13,026 nt of DNA. Source: a bacterium (GTDB lineage Bacteria; Actinomycetota; Acidimicrobiia; Acidimicrobiales; CATQHL01). Shown piece after piece: positions 1 to 7,151 of the stretch (positions are counted from its first letter, which is position 1; every line of letters begins with the position of its first letter). A model generated the notes under the pieces. That model worked only from the letters and a program-made list of their open reading frames with translations, was not told the origin of the DNA and did no database searches. Location: assembly GCA_026713745.1 (NCBI GenBank), contig JAPONU010000303.1:1-13026 (forward strand), in the 5' to 3' direction. A program made the translations under genes and the position numbers.

Positions 1-1029
1 GATGATCGAGGCGAAATAGGCGTTCACCTGCGAGCTGGGGTCGTCGCCGAACGTGGACGCCTCGGTGATGACCGTGAGCGGCTCCAACCCGAAGATGCCG
101 CGCCGCCAGGCGACGCCGTCCAGCGCCGCCGGCGCCAGCACCTCGGCCGCCACACCGGCCGACCGCAGCAACTCGAACATCTGCGTGCCGCGCCCGCCGA
201 CGGCGGCACAGATGACCACCGCCGGGTACAGCGCGGCCCCCTCCACCGCCCGTGCGGTGGCCTGGGCACCGACGACGGGCTGGGCGGCGATCCAGTGACG
301 GTCGAACGACAGCGAGAATCCCAGCGATCCTCCCAACTCTGCGAAGCGGCGGCCGAAGCTGTCGCACATCGTCACGGCCTCGGACCTGTCGCGCTCCACG
401 AGCGTCGCCACCGACCGGATGCCCGCGTCGGCGGCGTACTCGGCGAGCGCCCGCCCGTAGGCCGGCGCGGGAGTGCCGGCGGAGAACACCCGGGCTCGCC
501 CCGCCGCCACCGTCGGCTGAGGCTCGGGGCCGCAGGGAGCGATCACGAGAACACCGGCGCCGTCGGCCACCTCCCGCACCGGCCGGTTGAAGTACGGGTC
601 ACAGGAGGTGAAGATCACGGCCACGTCACGCTCGACCATCCGCAACGCAGCCTCGTAGCCCCTGTTGAGTTCGGAATCGGAGTCTTCGAAGAGCAACTCC
701 AACCGCCGTCCCAGCAGGCCCCCCGAGGAGTTGACCTGCCGCGCCGCGTAGGCGAGCGCGTCGAGCACAGGGCCGTCGTGCGGCGCCAACCGGCCACCGG
801 CCGCCATGATCACACCGACCCTCACCGGCTCGGGACCCGCATCGGCGGTCTCGCCGCCGGCTTCAGCGGTGGGTGTCGGGCCGGCCGCGGGGCCGGTCAC
901 ACGCGTCGCGGCGGCCGCAGGGGGCGTGCCGGCGTCGGCCGGCGCGGGCTCGGACGGATCGTTGGAGCAGGCGGCGGCCAGTAGAGCCGCAGCCGTCAGG
1001 GCTGCGGCGAACCCGTGACGGCTGCGCAC
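1..1029 (-). CDS. ABC-transporter-type substrate-binding lipoprotein, partial (C-terminus beyond left edge)
   Basis: The frame is open from a GTG at 1029 to base 1 with no stop, giving 343 codons of a truncated protein. The N-terminus is a lipoprotein signal peptide: basic residues (RSRH), an Ala/Leu-rich core, and a lipobox LLAAAC with the acylated Cys at residue 21. A Pro/Ala/Gly-rich linker follows to about residue 68. The domain from residue 69 on (VRVGVIMAAGG, then VNSSGGLLGRRLELLFED) is typical of Peripla_BP_6, the branched-chain amino-acid-binding family, so the protein probably sits on the outer face of the membrane and captures a small ligand. No Shine-Dalgarno is well placed before the GTG, and no other start lies in frame before the stop shared with hpnH at 1132-1134. 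A TAGCCT at 1042-1037 could be a -10 for a leaderless message, but this is weak. It lies 102 bp behind hpnH on the same strand, so co-transcription is possible. The ligand is unknown and no permease is visible. Confidence 0.85.
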   Translation of the reverse strand, partial: MRSRHGFAAALTAAALLAAACSNDPSEPAPADAGTPPAAAATRVTGPAAGPTPTAEAGGETADAGPEPVRVGVIMAAGGRLAPHDGPVLDALAYAARQVNSSGGLLGRRLELLFEDSDSELNRGYEAALRMVERDVAVIFTSCDPYFNRPVREVADGAGVLVIAPCGPEPQPTVAAGRARVFSAGTPAPAYGRALAEYAADAGIRSVATLVERDRSEAVTMCDSFGRRFAELGGSLGFSLSFDRHWIAAQPVVGAQATARAVEGAALYPAVVICAAVGGRGTQMFELLRSAGVAAEVLAPAALDGVAWRRGIFGLEPLTVITEASTFGDDPSSQVNAYFASII

Positions 1030-1131
1030 CCTTGTGAGGCTACGCCGGGAAGTCCCCTGAGCGAAGGAGTCGAAGGAGCGAACGCCAGGACGGCCCGAAC
1101 CGGCACCGGGGCTTCGCCGTGCGGGGGACTC

Positions 1132-2136
1132 TCAGCCCGCGACCAGGGCCCGCAGCGACTGGCGCAGCGATCCCGCGGTGGCCACGACCGCCGACGGCTC
1201 GTAGCCGCAATGCGCCATGCAGCCGGCGCAGCGCTCGTCGCGGCCGCGCCCGTAGCTGTCCCAGTCGGTCGTCTCGATCAACTCCTGGTAGGTCTCGGCG
1301 TAGCCGTCGGCCATGAGGTAGCAGGGCCGCTGCCAGCCGAACACCGAGTAGCTGGGAATGCCCCACGGCGTGCACTGGTAGTCCACCTTACCCTCCAGGA
1401 AGTCCAGGAACAGCGGCGAGTGGTTGAGGCGCCAGCGCTTGCGGCGCCCGTCGGCGAAGGCCTCCCGGAAGAGCCGGCGGGTCTCGGTGACCTGCAGGAA
1501 GTGCTCCTGGTCGGGGGCCTTCTCGTAGGCGTAGCCGGGCGAGATCATGAGCGAGTCGACACCCAGGTCGTCGTTCAGGAAATCCAGCACGCCGCGCACC
1601 GACTCGGGCGTGTCGGTGTTGAAGAAGGTGCTGTTGGTGGTGACCCGGAAGCCGCGCCTCTTGGCCTCGCGGATCGCTTCGACCACTTCGTCGAAGACGC
1701 CCTCCCGCGCCACCGCGATGTCGTGGCGCTCGCGCAGCCCGTCCACGTGCACCGCCCAGGAGAAGTACGGCGAGGGCTTGAACCGGTCCATCTTGCGCCG
1801 CAGCAGCACGCCGTTGGTGCACAGGTACACGAACTTTTTTCTCTCCAGCAGCGCCTCGACGATGTCGGCGATCTGCGGGTGCAGCAGGGGCTCGCCGCCG
1901 GCGATGGAAACCATCGGCGCCCCGCACTCCTCCATGGCGCCCACGCACTCCTCGACGCTGAGGCGCTTGCGCAGGACCTCGGTGGGGTGCTGGATCTTGC
2001 CGCAACCGGGACACTCCAGGTTGCAGGCGAACAGAGGCTCCATCTCCACGATGAGCGGGAACTTCTCGCGGCGGCGGACCTTGTTGGCGAACATGTAGGC
2101 GCCGACTCGCGCCGCCTGTCGAAGCGGGATGCCCAT
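1132..2136 (-). CDS. hpnH: HpnH, radical SAM adenosylhopane synthase
   Basis: 334 residues, the normal HpnH length. The protein opens MGIPLRQAARVGAY, very close to the family N-terminus. The radical-SAM cluster motif CNLECPGC places the [4Fe-4S] ligands at Cys38, Cys42 and Cys45, and the SAM-binding GGEP motif is near residue 80. Cys106 lies in VYLCTNG; from memory, the equivalent Cys106 of the Streptomyces enzyme donates the hydrogen atom that quenches the product radical. A second Cys cluster (CAGCMAHC) is near the C-terminus. The known reaction is addition of the 5'-deoxyadenosyl radical to diploptene, giving adenosylhopane. The ATG at 2136 was preferred over in-frame starts further upstream because GGAGGT lies 8 nt before it and the family N-terminus begins there. 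The A of this ATG is also the last base of the hpnG stop (TGATG), so the two are probably translationally coupled. Confidence 0.96.
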   Translation of the reverse strand: MGIPLRQAARVGAYMFANKVRRREKFPLIVEMEPLFACNLECPGCGKIQHPTEVLRKRLSVEECVGAMEECGAPMVSIAGGEPLLHPQIADIVEALLERKKFVYLCTNGVLLRRKMDRFKPSPYFSWAVHVDGLRERHDIAVAREGVFDEVVEAIREAKRRGFRVTTNSTFFNTDTPESVRGVLDFLNDDLGVDSLMISPGYAYEKAPDQEHFLQVTETRRLFREAFADGRRKRWRLNHSPLFLDFLEGKVDYQCTPWGIPSYSVFGWQRPCYLMADGYAETYQELIETTDWDSYGRGRDERCAGCMAHCGYEPSAVVATAGSLRQSLRALVAG

Positions 2137-2759
2137 CAGGAACCACCTCCAGGGGCTGTCGTCTCCAGCCCTCGACGAATGTCCGGTCCGACCGGAGTCT
2201 CCCAGGAATCCAGTGCCGCAGCGATCCGGGAGATCACCGCCAGGGCACGACGCACCCGCCACGGTAGCGAGAGCGACGCCAACTCGGCTGAGGGAGTGTC
2301 GCTCACCACCCTGACCACGGCCAATGGCGCCGGATCAGCGGCCAGCAACCACCACGACTCCATGTCCGCAACCAGCGCGCCGGTGCCGGAGAGCGTGCGC
2401 CGCGTCTCGCCGCGCGCCGGACGGGCGACCGAGACCACCGGGCCCCGCAGCACCTCCGGACCGGCGTCGCGGATCAGCGACTCGATCGCCGCCGCCTCCC
2501 GTACCCGGACGGGCCGGGGCGCGCCCGGGCCTCGCACCTCATCGGCCACGATGATGTCGCCCGGCGTCGGCCCGCCGCCGAGCGCGCCCCCCAGGCCCAG
2601 CACCACCGCACCGCGATGCCTCGCTACACGGTGGCCGCCCGCGGCGAACGCCGCCGACCGCCGAGGCCCCATGCCGGTGCGCACCACACCGGCGGTGCGG
2701 GCACCTCGGCGCGCCGCCACCGACTCGAGCCGCAGCGGGCACCAGAACTCGATGCTCAC
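2136..2759 (-). CDS. hpnG: HpnG-type hopanoid-associated nucleoside phosphorylase
   Basis: 207 residues from a GTG at 2759. The fold is that of purine nucleoside phosphorylase/MTA nucleosidase: a glycine-rich start to the core (GVVRTGMGPRRSAAFA), GLGGALGGGPTPGDIIVADE around residues 55-74, the substrate-binding ADMES motif at 131-135, and VVSDTP at 151-156, whose Asp154 is the expected base-contacting acid. HpnG enzymes release adenine from adenosylhopane, leading to ribosylhopane (via a phosphorylated form if phosphorolytic). Its position between shc and hpnH fits that step. The GTG overlaps the shc stop as GTGA, and GGAGGAG lies 8 nt before it. It is slightly shorter than the roughly 230 residues I recall for the family. 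The family call is firm; whether it acts as hydrolase or phosphorylase is not visible. Confidence 0.88.
   Translation of the reverse strand: MSIEFWCPLRLESVAARRGARTAGVVRTGMGPRRSAAFAAGGHRVARHRGAVVLGLGGALGGGPTPGDIIVADEVRGPGAPRPVRVREAAAIESLIRDAGPEVLRGPVVSVARPARGETRRTLSGTGALVADMESWWLLAADPAPLAVVRVVSDTPSAELASLSLPWRVRRALAVISRIAAALDSWETPVGPDIRRGLETTAPGGGS
2145..2150 (-). promoter_or_regulatory. Ribosome binding site of hpnH
   Basis: A perfect GGAGGT on the minus strand, 8 nt before the ATG at 2136 and inside the end of hpnG. It decides the hpnH start, because the open frame runs on to 2262 without a stop and has other candidate starts there. Confidence 0.8.
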
Positions 2760-4717
2760 CGGGGCGACTCCTCCCCGGCGGTGGCCCGCAGGAAGCGTCC
2801 CAGCGCCATGGTCGGGAAGACCTGCCGGTAGAGGTGGTAGTTGATGTAGAAGTAGCCCTGGAACCCGGTGCCGGTGTACTGGGGCTCGTCCCAGGTGCCG
2901 TCGGCCCCGCAGGTCTGGGCCAGCCACGCCACACCGCGTCGGGTGGGCTCGCCGAACTCGTCCGCAGCCATCAGCGCCAGCAGCGCCCAAGCGGTCTGCG
3001 AGGCCGTGGGGTCGCCCCGGCCCCGCCAGCTGTCGGACTCATAGGACCGCAGATCCTCGCCCCATCCGCCTTCGGGGCCCTGCGTGGCGTGCAGCCAGCG
3101 GACGGCGCGGCGGATCCGGCGGTCGCTGGGGGGCACTCCCACCGCACGCAGCGCCGGCAGCACGGCGCCGAGACCGTAGAGGTGGTTCACGCCCCAGCGC
3201 CCGAACCACGATCCGTCGGTCTCCTGGTCCAGCCACAGCCAGTCCACGGCGCGCCGCAGGCGCCGGGCGTCGACGGGAGTGTCGGTGTGGGCGCGCACCC
3301 AGCAGAGCATCTCCACGACGTGCGCCGTGACGTCGGAACTCGGCGGGTCGATGACCTCGCCGAAGTCGCAGAACGGCAACTGCTCGCAGAGGCGCCGGAC
3401 GTTGTCGGCGTCGAACGCGGCGTAGCCGCCGTCGCTGCTCTGCATGCCCTCCGCCCAGGTGACGGCGCGGGCGATCGCCGCGTTCGCCCGGTCCGGATCC
3501 GACGCCTGCGCGTGACCCAGAGCCAGCACAACCTCGGCGGTGTCATCGAGGTCGGGGTAGTTGTCGTTCTGGAACTCGAACGCCCAGCCCCCGGGGGCCA
3601 ACTCGGGGCGTCGAGCCGCCCAGTCGCCGCGCACCCGCACCTCCTCGTCCACCAGCCAGTCCGCCGCGGCCACCATCGCCGGGTCGTCGCGGCGCAGCCC
3701 GGCATCACCGAGGGCCACCACCGCGAGCGCCGTGTCCCACACGGGGGACTGGCAGCATTCCATCCAGCGCATGTCATCCTGGCGCACCTCGTAGCTGTCG
3801 AAGCACGCCAGCGCCTTCGCCAGGATGGGGTGGTCCAGCGAGTAGCCCCGCAGGTGCAGGGCCATGATCGAGTACACCCAGGGCGGCTGGATACCGCCCC
3901 AGCAGCCGTCGGACTCCTGGCGGCGAATGATCCACTGCTCTGCGAGCTTCATGGCGGTCTCCCGCAACCGCCACGGCGCCCTGTTGTGGAACCTGTGCAG
4001 CGCCCTGTCGAGGCGCTGGAAGCAGCCGGCGGGGGTGCGGATCGACCGGGGCACCTTCTCGGGCGGCACGGCGCCGGTGCGCAACTCGTCCAGCGTGAAA
4101 TCCAGTTCGGTCTGCGGCCGGTAGGTGCCCACGATGGTCAGCGGCACGATCGTCTGGCGGGCCCAGCAAGCGAAGTCGTAGATGTTCAGCGGCAACCAGC
4201 GAGGCAGCAGGATCATCTCGGGGGGCATGGCGGGAAGCTCTGGCCACGACCACTGCCCGAACAGCGCCAGCCAGATGCGCGTGAACACCCGCGAGCACTC
4301 CACGCCGCCCATGTCGCGCACGAACTCCGCGGCGAGGCGCATGTGCTCGGCGTCGGGGCTGTCGCCCGCGAGGCGCAACGCCACGTAAGCCTCGACCGCC
4401 AGCGACAGGTCCGAGGGGCCCCCGTAGTGGGACGACCAGCCCCCGTCGGCGCACTGCCTGGACCGGATCCAGTTCGCCGTGAGCCTCAGGGTCTCGTCGT
4501 CCAGAATGCCCAGGAAGGTGCGCAGGAGGAGATCCTCGGCCTCGATCGCCACGTTGGTTTCCAGGTCGCCCTTCCACCAGCCCGCCGGGTCCTGCAGTCC
4601 CAGCAGCGCGTCGGCTGAGCGCCCCAGGGCGTCGGCCGCATCCCGTTCCAGGTCACCCGCCGCAGCCGCGGAGGTGAGCCACCGCAGCGCGGCCGGCGAA
4701 TCTCTCGCCGTCGTCAT
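2756..4717 (-). CDS. shc: Squalene-hopene cyclase
   Basis: 653 residues, within the family range. It cyclises squalene to hopene/hopanol as a monotopic membrane enzyme. The catalytic DXDD motif is DLDDTA with Asp389, Asp391 and Asp392; by alignment from memory Asp391 matches the general acid Asp376 of the Alicyclobacillus enzyme. Repeated QW-type motifs run through both alpha-barrel domains (QCADGGW near 89-94, QESDGCWGG near 267-275, MQSSDGGYAAFD, QETDGSWFGRWG, QGPEGGWGED). The C-terminal block GTGFQGYFYINYHLYR keeps the aromatic residues that line the active site (Phe619, Phe623, Tyr627), but the usual Pro after GTGF is Gln620. The ATG at 4717 has AGAGGT 6 nt upstream. A longer open frame upstream exists only because the prenyl synthase region is stop-free in this frame. 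There is a 35-bp gap to the prenyl synthase and a 4-nt overlap with hpnG. Confidence 0.98.
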   Translation of the reverse strand: MTTARDSPAALRWLTSAAAAGDLERDAADALGRSADALLGLQDPAGWWKGDLETNVAIEAEDLLLRTFLGILDDETLRLTANWIRSRQCADGGWSSHYGGPSDLSLAVEAYVALRLAGDSPDAEHMRLAAEFVRDMGGVECSRVFTRIWLALFGQWSWPELPAMPPEMILLPRWLPLNIYDFACWARQTIVPLTIVGTYRPQTELDFTLDELRTGAVPPEKVPRSIRTPAGCFQRLDRALHRFHNRAPWRLRETAMKLAEQWIIRRQESDGCWGGIQPPWVYSIMALHLRGYSLDHPILAKALACFDSYEVRQDDMRWMECCQSPVWDTALAVVALGDAGLRRDDPAMVAAADWLVDEEVRVRGDWAARRPELAPGGWAFEFQNDNYPDLDDTAEVVLALGHAQASDPDRANAAIARAVTWAEGMQSSDGGYAAFDADNVRRLCEQLPFCDFGEVIDPPSSDVTAHVVEMLCWVRAHTDTPVDARRLRRAVDWLWLDQETDGSWFGRWGVNHLYGLGAVLPALRAVGVPPSDRRIRRAVRWLHATQGPEGGWGEDLRSYESDSWRGRGDPTASQTAWALLALMAADEFGEPTRRGVAWLAQTCGADGTWDEPQYTGTGFQGYFYINYHLYRQVFPTMALGRFLRATAGEESPR

Positions 4718-4723
4718 GCTCGA

Positions 4724-4729
4724 ACCTCT
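4724..4729 (-). promoter_or_regulatory. Ribosome binding site of shc
   Basis: AGAGGT on the minus strand, 6 nt before the ATG at 4717, in the only true gap of the operon (4718-4752). It fixes the start of shc against the much longer upstream open frame. No promoter-like hexamers were evident in this short gap. Confidence 0.65.
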
Positions 4730-4752
4730 CGCACAGCCTTCAAGTCCCGGTC

Positions 4753-5769
4753 CTAGTAGTCGCGGTCGACGATGAACGCCGCCAGTTCCGCCAACTCGGC
4801 GCCGGCGGCGGGATCCACGTCGACCGACGCCACAGCCTCGATCGCATTCTCCATGCAGCGGCGCGCCGCCGCCGCAGTCACGGCACGGCCGCCGACCTCC
4901 TCGATCAGCGCCGTTGCCCGCGCCACCGCCTCGTCGTCGAGGTGCTCCCGACTGTACAGGTCGGCGAGCTCGGTGGCCGCGGCGCCATCGGAACTCAGCG
5001 CCACGGTGACCGGCAGCGACCGCTTGCGCTCGCGCAGGTCGTTGCCGGCGGGCTTGCCCGTGACCTCGGGACGGCCCCAGATGCCGAGCAGGTCGTCGGT
5101 GGCCTGGAATCCCCGGCCCAACTCGTCGCCGAAGCGGCGCAGTGCACTGACCGTCGCGGCGGGGGCATCGGCCAGGATCGCCCCGACGGCGCTGGCGTGA
5201 GCCAGCAGTGCACCCGTCTTCAGCGAGATCATCCGCCAACAGTCCGCCACCGACACGTTGATGTGGCTGTGCAGCGTCATGTCCATCGACTGCCCGGCGA
5301 TCATGGCCGCATTGGCGCGGGCCAGGTCGGCGGCGGCAGCGGCGCGGGGCGGCGTCACCTCCGCCAGCAGCACCTCGAAAGCGAGAGCCATGACCGCGTC
5401 GCCGATGATCACGGCGTTGTCGGTGCCGTAGACCTTCCACACCGTGGCCCGGTGCCGTCGCTCGACGTCGCCGTCGACGATGTCGTCATGGATCAGCGAG
5501 TAGTTGTGGATCAGCTCCACCGCGACCGCCCCCGGCGTGGCCACCACCGGTGCCGCTCCCACAGCCTCGGCGGACAGCACCGCCAGCGCGGCCCGCACGC
5601 CCTTGCCGCCGCGCTCGCCGGGCAGCGCCACTCCCTGCGCGTCCGTCCAGCCGAAGTGGTAGCGCGCCGGGATGGCGAGCTCGGCCGGCAGGCGGTCGAC
5701 CGCCTCGGCGAGAGCCGGCCGAACCACGCCGCCGGCCCGGTCGAGCACCGCTGGGGCGGGCCGGCTCAT
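4753..5769 (-). CDS. Polyprenyl diphosphate synthase (probable farnesyl diphosphate synthase of the hopanoid operon)
   Basis: 338 residues of the trans-isoprenyl diphosphate synthase family. The first Asp-rich motif is HDDIVDGD (Asp95, Asp96, Asp99) followed by Arg104-Arg105; GGKGVRAAL near 54-62 binds isopentenyl diphosphate; KTGAL is at 184-188; and the second Asp-rich motif reads TDDLLGIWG (Asp225, Asp226, then Gly in place of the usual last Asp). I recall the DDLLGIWG form from actinobacterial homologues, so it need not be inactivating. In this pathway the expected product is farnesyl diphosphate, the substrate of HpnD. Tyr90 lies five residues before the first motif with Ser91 next to it and no insertion in the motif, a pattern also found in archaeal-type geranylgeranyl diphosphate synthases, so product length is not certain. 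The ATG overlaps the hpnE stop as ATGA; GAGG lies about 10 nt upstream. Confidence 0.92.
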   Translation of the reverse strand: MSRPAPAVLDRAGGVVRPALAEAVDRLPAELAIPARYHFGWTDAQGVALPGERGGKGVRAALAVLSAEAVGAAPVVATPGAVAVELIHNYSLIHDDIVDGDVERRHRATVWKVYGTDNAVIIGDAVMALAFEVLLAEVTPPRAAAAADLARANAAMIAGQSMDMTLHSHINVSVADCWRMISLKTGALLAHASAVGAILADAPAATVSALRRFGDELGRGFQATDDLLGIWGRPEVTGKPAGNDLRERKRSLPVTVALSSDGAAATELADLYSREHLDDEAVARATALIEEVGGRAVTAAAARRCMENAIEAVASVDVDPAAGAELAELAAFIVDRDY

Positions 5770-7151
5770 GCCGCCACCGCCTCGCCGCGCACGCCTGTTC
5801 CCGGCGCCGGCGGCGCCGCTGCGGCGCTCTCGACCGCCAGGCGTCCCGCCTCCACCCCGCTGCGCACAGCGCCCTCCATGGTCGCCGGCCAGCCCGTGTC
5901 GCACCAGGCGCCGGCCAGGAAGACACCCCCGAGCGCGGTCCGGGCTCCGGCGCGCAGGGCATGGGTCCCCGGCGCCCCGACGAAGGTGGCCGCCCGCTCG
6001 CGGGTGACCATCGACTCGGTGATACGGGCGCCCGCCGCCGCCGGCAGCAGGCGGGCCATCTCGGCGCCGAAGTGCTCCACGAGATCCGCCGAACGGCGCC
6101 CGATGTGGCGCTTCGCCGCCGACAGCGAGATCGTCAGGCACTGGCGCCCGTCGTCCAGGCCCGCAGCCGTGGTGTGATCGAAGACGAACTCCACGTCGCT
6201 GCGGGTGCCCGCGGCCATCGGCAACTCGGTCACGGCCCGGTCATAGACGAGGTGCACGTTCACGATCGGCGAGGTGCCGAGATCGCCGAGGCGCTCCTGG
6301 CCCGCCACCGTCCCCGGTGGCAGCAGCCCGCCGGCAGCCTCGTGGGGCACCGCCACCACGACCGCGCCGGCCTCGATGAGTTCGCCGTCGAGTTCCACCG
6401 CCGGGCGGCCCGAGGCGCCGGCGCGGACGCCTCGCACTGCTGCTCCTGTTCTGACCTCGCCACCGGCAGCCTCGAGGGTCCGCCGTGCCGCGCCGCCGTG
6501 CAGGACCGACAGCGGCACTGTGGCCCAGCCGATGTCAGCGGCGTCGGATCTACTCAGCAACCCCGTACCGAACACCATCGCCGCCAGCTTCAGTGACGCC
6601 TCGGCGGCGGGGACGTTGACCGTCGGCAGCACGATGAGGTCCCAGAAGGCCTCGATGGTTGCAGCGTCCTGGCCGCGGGCGGCCAGCCACTCGCCGAAGG
6701 TCGACCGGTCCAGAGCGGCGTCGTCGGGGTCCAGGCGGCGCAGTGCCAGCGCGGCGCGCATCACTGCGGGGCGCCGGCGGCGGGGTAGGTGCGGGTAGGT
6801 CGCCACCGCCGCCAGCAGGTGCAGCGGGGCGGGGCCCCGGGTGCGCCGGATCGCCCCGACTGGGCCGCCGGGGCACAGCACAGCAACCTCCAGGCGGCTC
6901 TGCAGGCGGACATCGCCGGCCGAGCCGATCCGCTCCAGGAATCGCAGGTAGGCCTCGCAGCAGCGCATGAACACGTGCTGGCCGTTGTCGTAGGAGATGC
7001 CGCGGTGCTCGAAGGACCAGGTCGCCCCGCCCAGGCGCGGGCGCCGCTCCAGCAGCGTGACCGCGGCGCCCCGGTCGGCGGCCTCGACACCGGCAGCCAG
7101 ACCGGCGAGGCCCCCGCCGACCACCACCACGCTCGGGCGACGATCGTTCAT
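5766..7151 (-). CDS. hpnE: HpnE, FAD-dependent hydroxysqualene reductase (squalene-forming)
   Basis: 461 residues of the amine oxidase/phytoene-desaturase-like flavoprotein family. The FAD-binding Rossmann motif is VVVVGGGLAGLAAG with Gly12, Gly14 and Gly17, followed by Glu35 at the end of the second strand (VTLLERR) and the RLGG segment that contacts the flavin. The C-terminal flavin-binding block LAGAWCDTGWPATMEGAVRS is close to the family pattern. The mid-region (WDLIVLPTVNVPAAEAS) is also HpnE-like rather than carotenoid desaturase-like. Together with HpnC and HpnD it forms the three-enzyme alternative to classical squalene synthase, reducing hydroxysqualene to squalene. The ATG at 7151 overlaps the hpnD stop as ATGA; no strong Shine-Dalgarno is seen, so re-initiation after hpnD is the likely means of translation. 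The open frame extends further upstream, but that part is out-of-frame hpnD sequence. Confidence 0.95.
   Translation of the reverse strand: MNDRRPSVVVVGGGLAGLAAGVEAADRGAAVTLLERRPRLGGATWSFEHRGISYDNGQHVFMRCCEAYLRFLERIGSAGDVRLQSRLEVAVLCPGGPVGAIRRTRGPAPLHLLAAVATYPHLPRRRRPAVMRAALALRRLDPDDAALDRSTFGEWLAARGQDAATIEAFWDLIVLPTVNVPAAEASLKLAAMVFGTGLLSRSDAADIGWATVPLSVLHGGAARRTLEAAGGEVRTGAAVRGVRAGASGRPAVELDGELIEAGAVVVAVPHEAAGGLLPPGTVAGQERLGDLGTSPIVNVHLVYDRAVTELPMAAGTRSDVEFVFDHTTAAGLDDGRQCLTISLSAAKRHIGRRSADLVEHFGAEMARLLPAAAGARITESMVTRERAATFVGAPGTHALRAGARTALGGVFLAGAWCDTGWPATMEGAVRSGVEAGRLAVESAAAAPPAPGTGVRGEAVAA

Noticed and set aside
1015..2844. 609-codon open frame on the plus strand
   Set aside because: It lies opposite hpnH and hpnG, which have clear families, starts and ribosome binding sites. 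Its translation is Arg/Ala/Pro/Val-rich without recognisable domains, as expected for an antisense frame in high-GC DNA.
2834..4618. 594-codon open frame on the plus strand opposite shc
   Set aside because: Antisense shadow of the cyclase; the translation is His/Gln/Arg/Pro-rich with no domain, and no ribosome binding site is seen.
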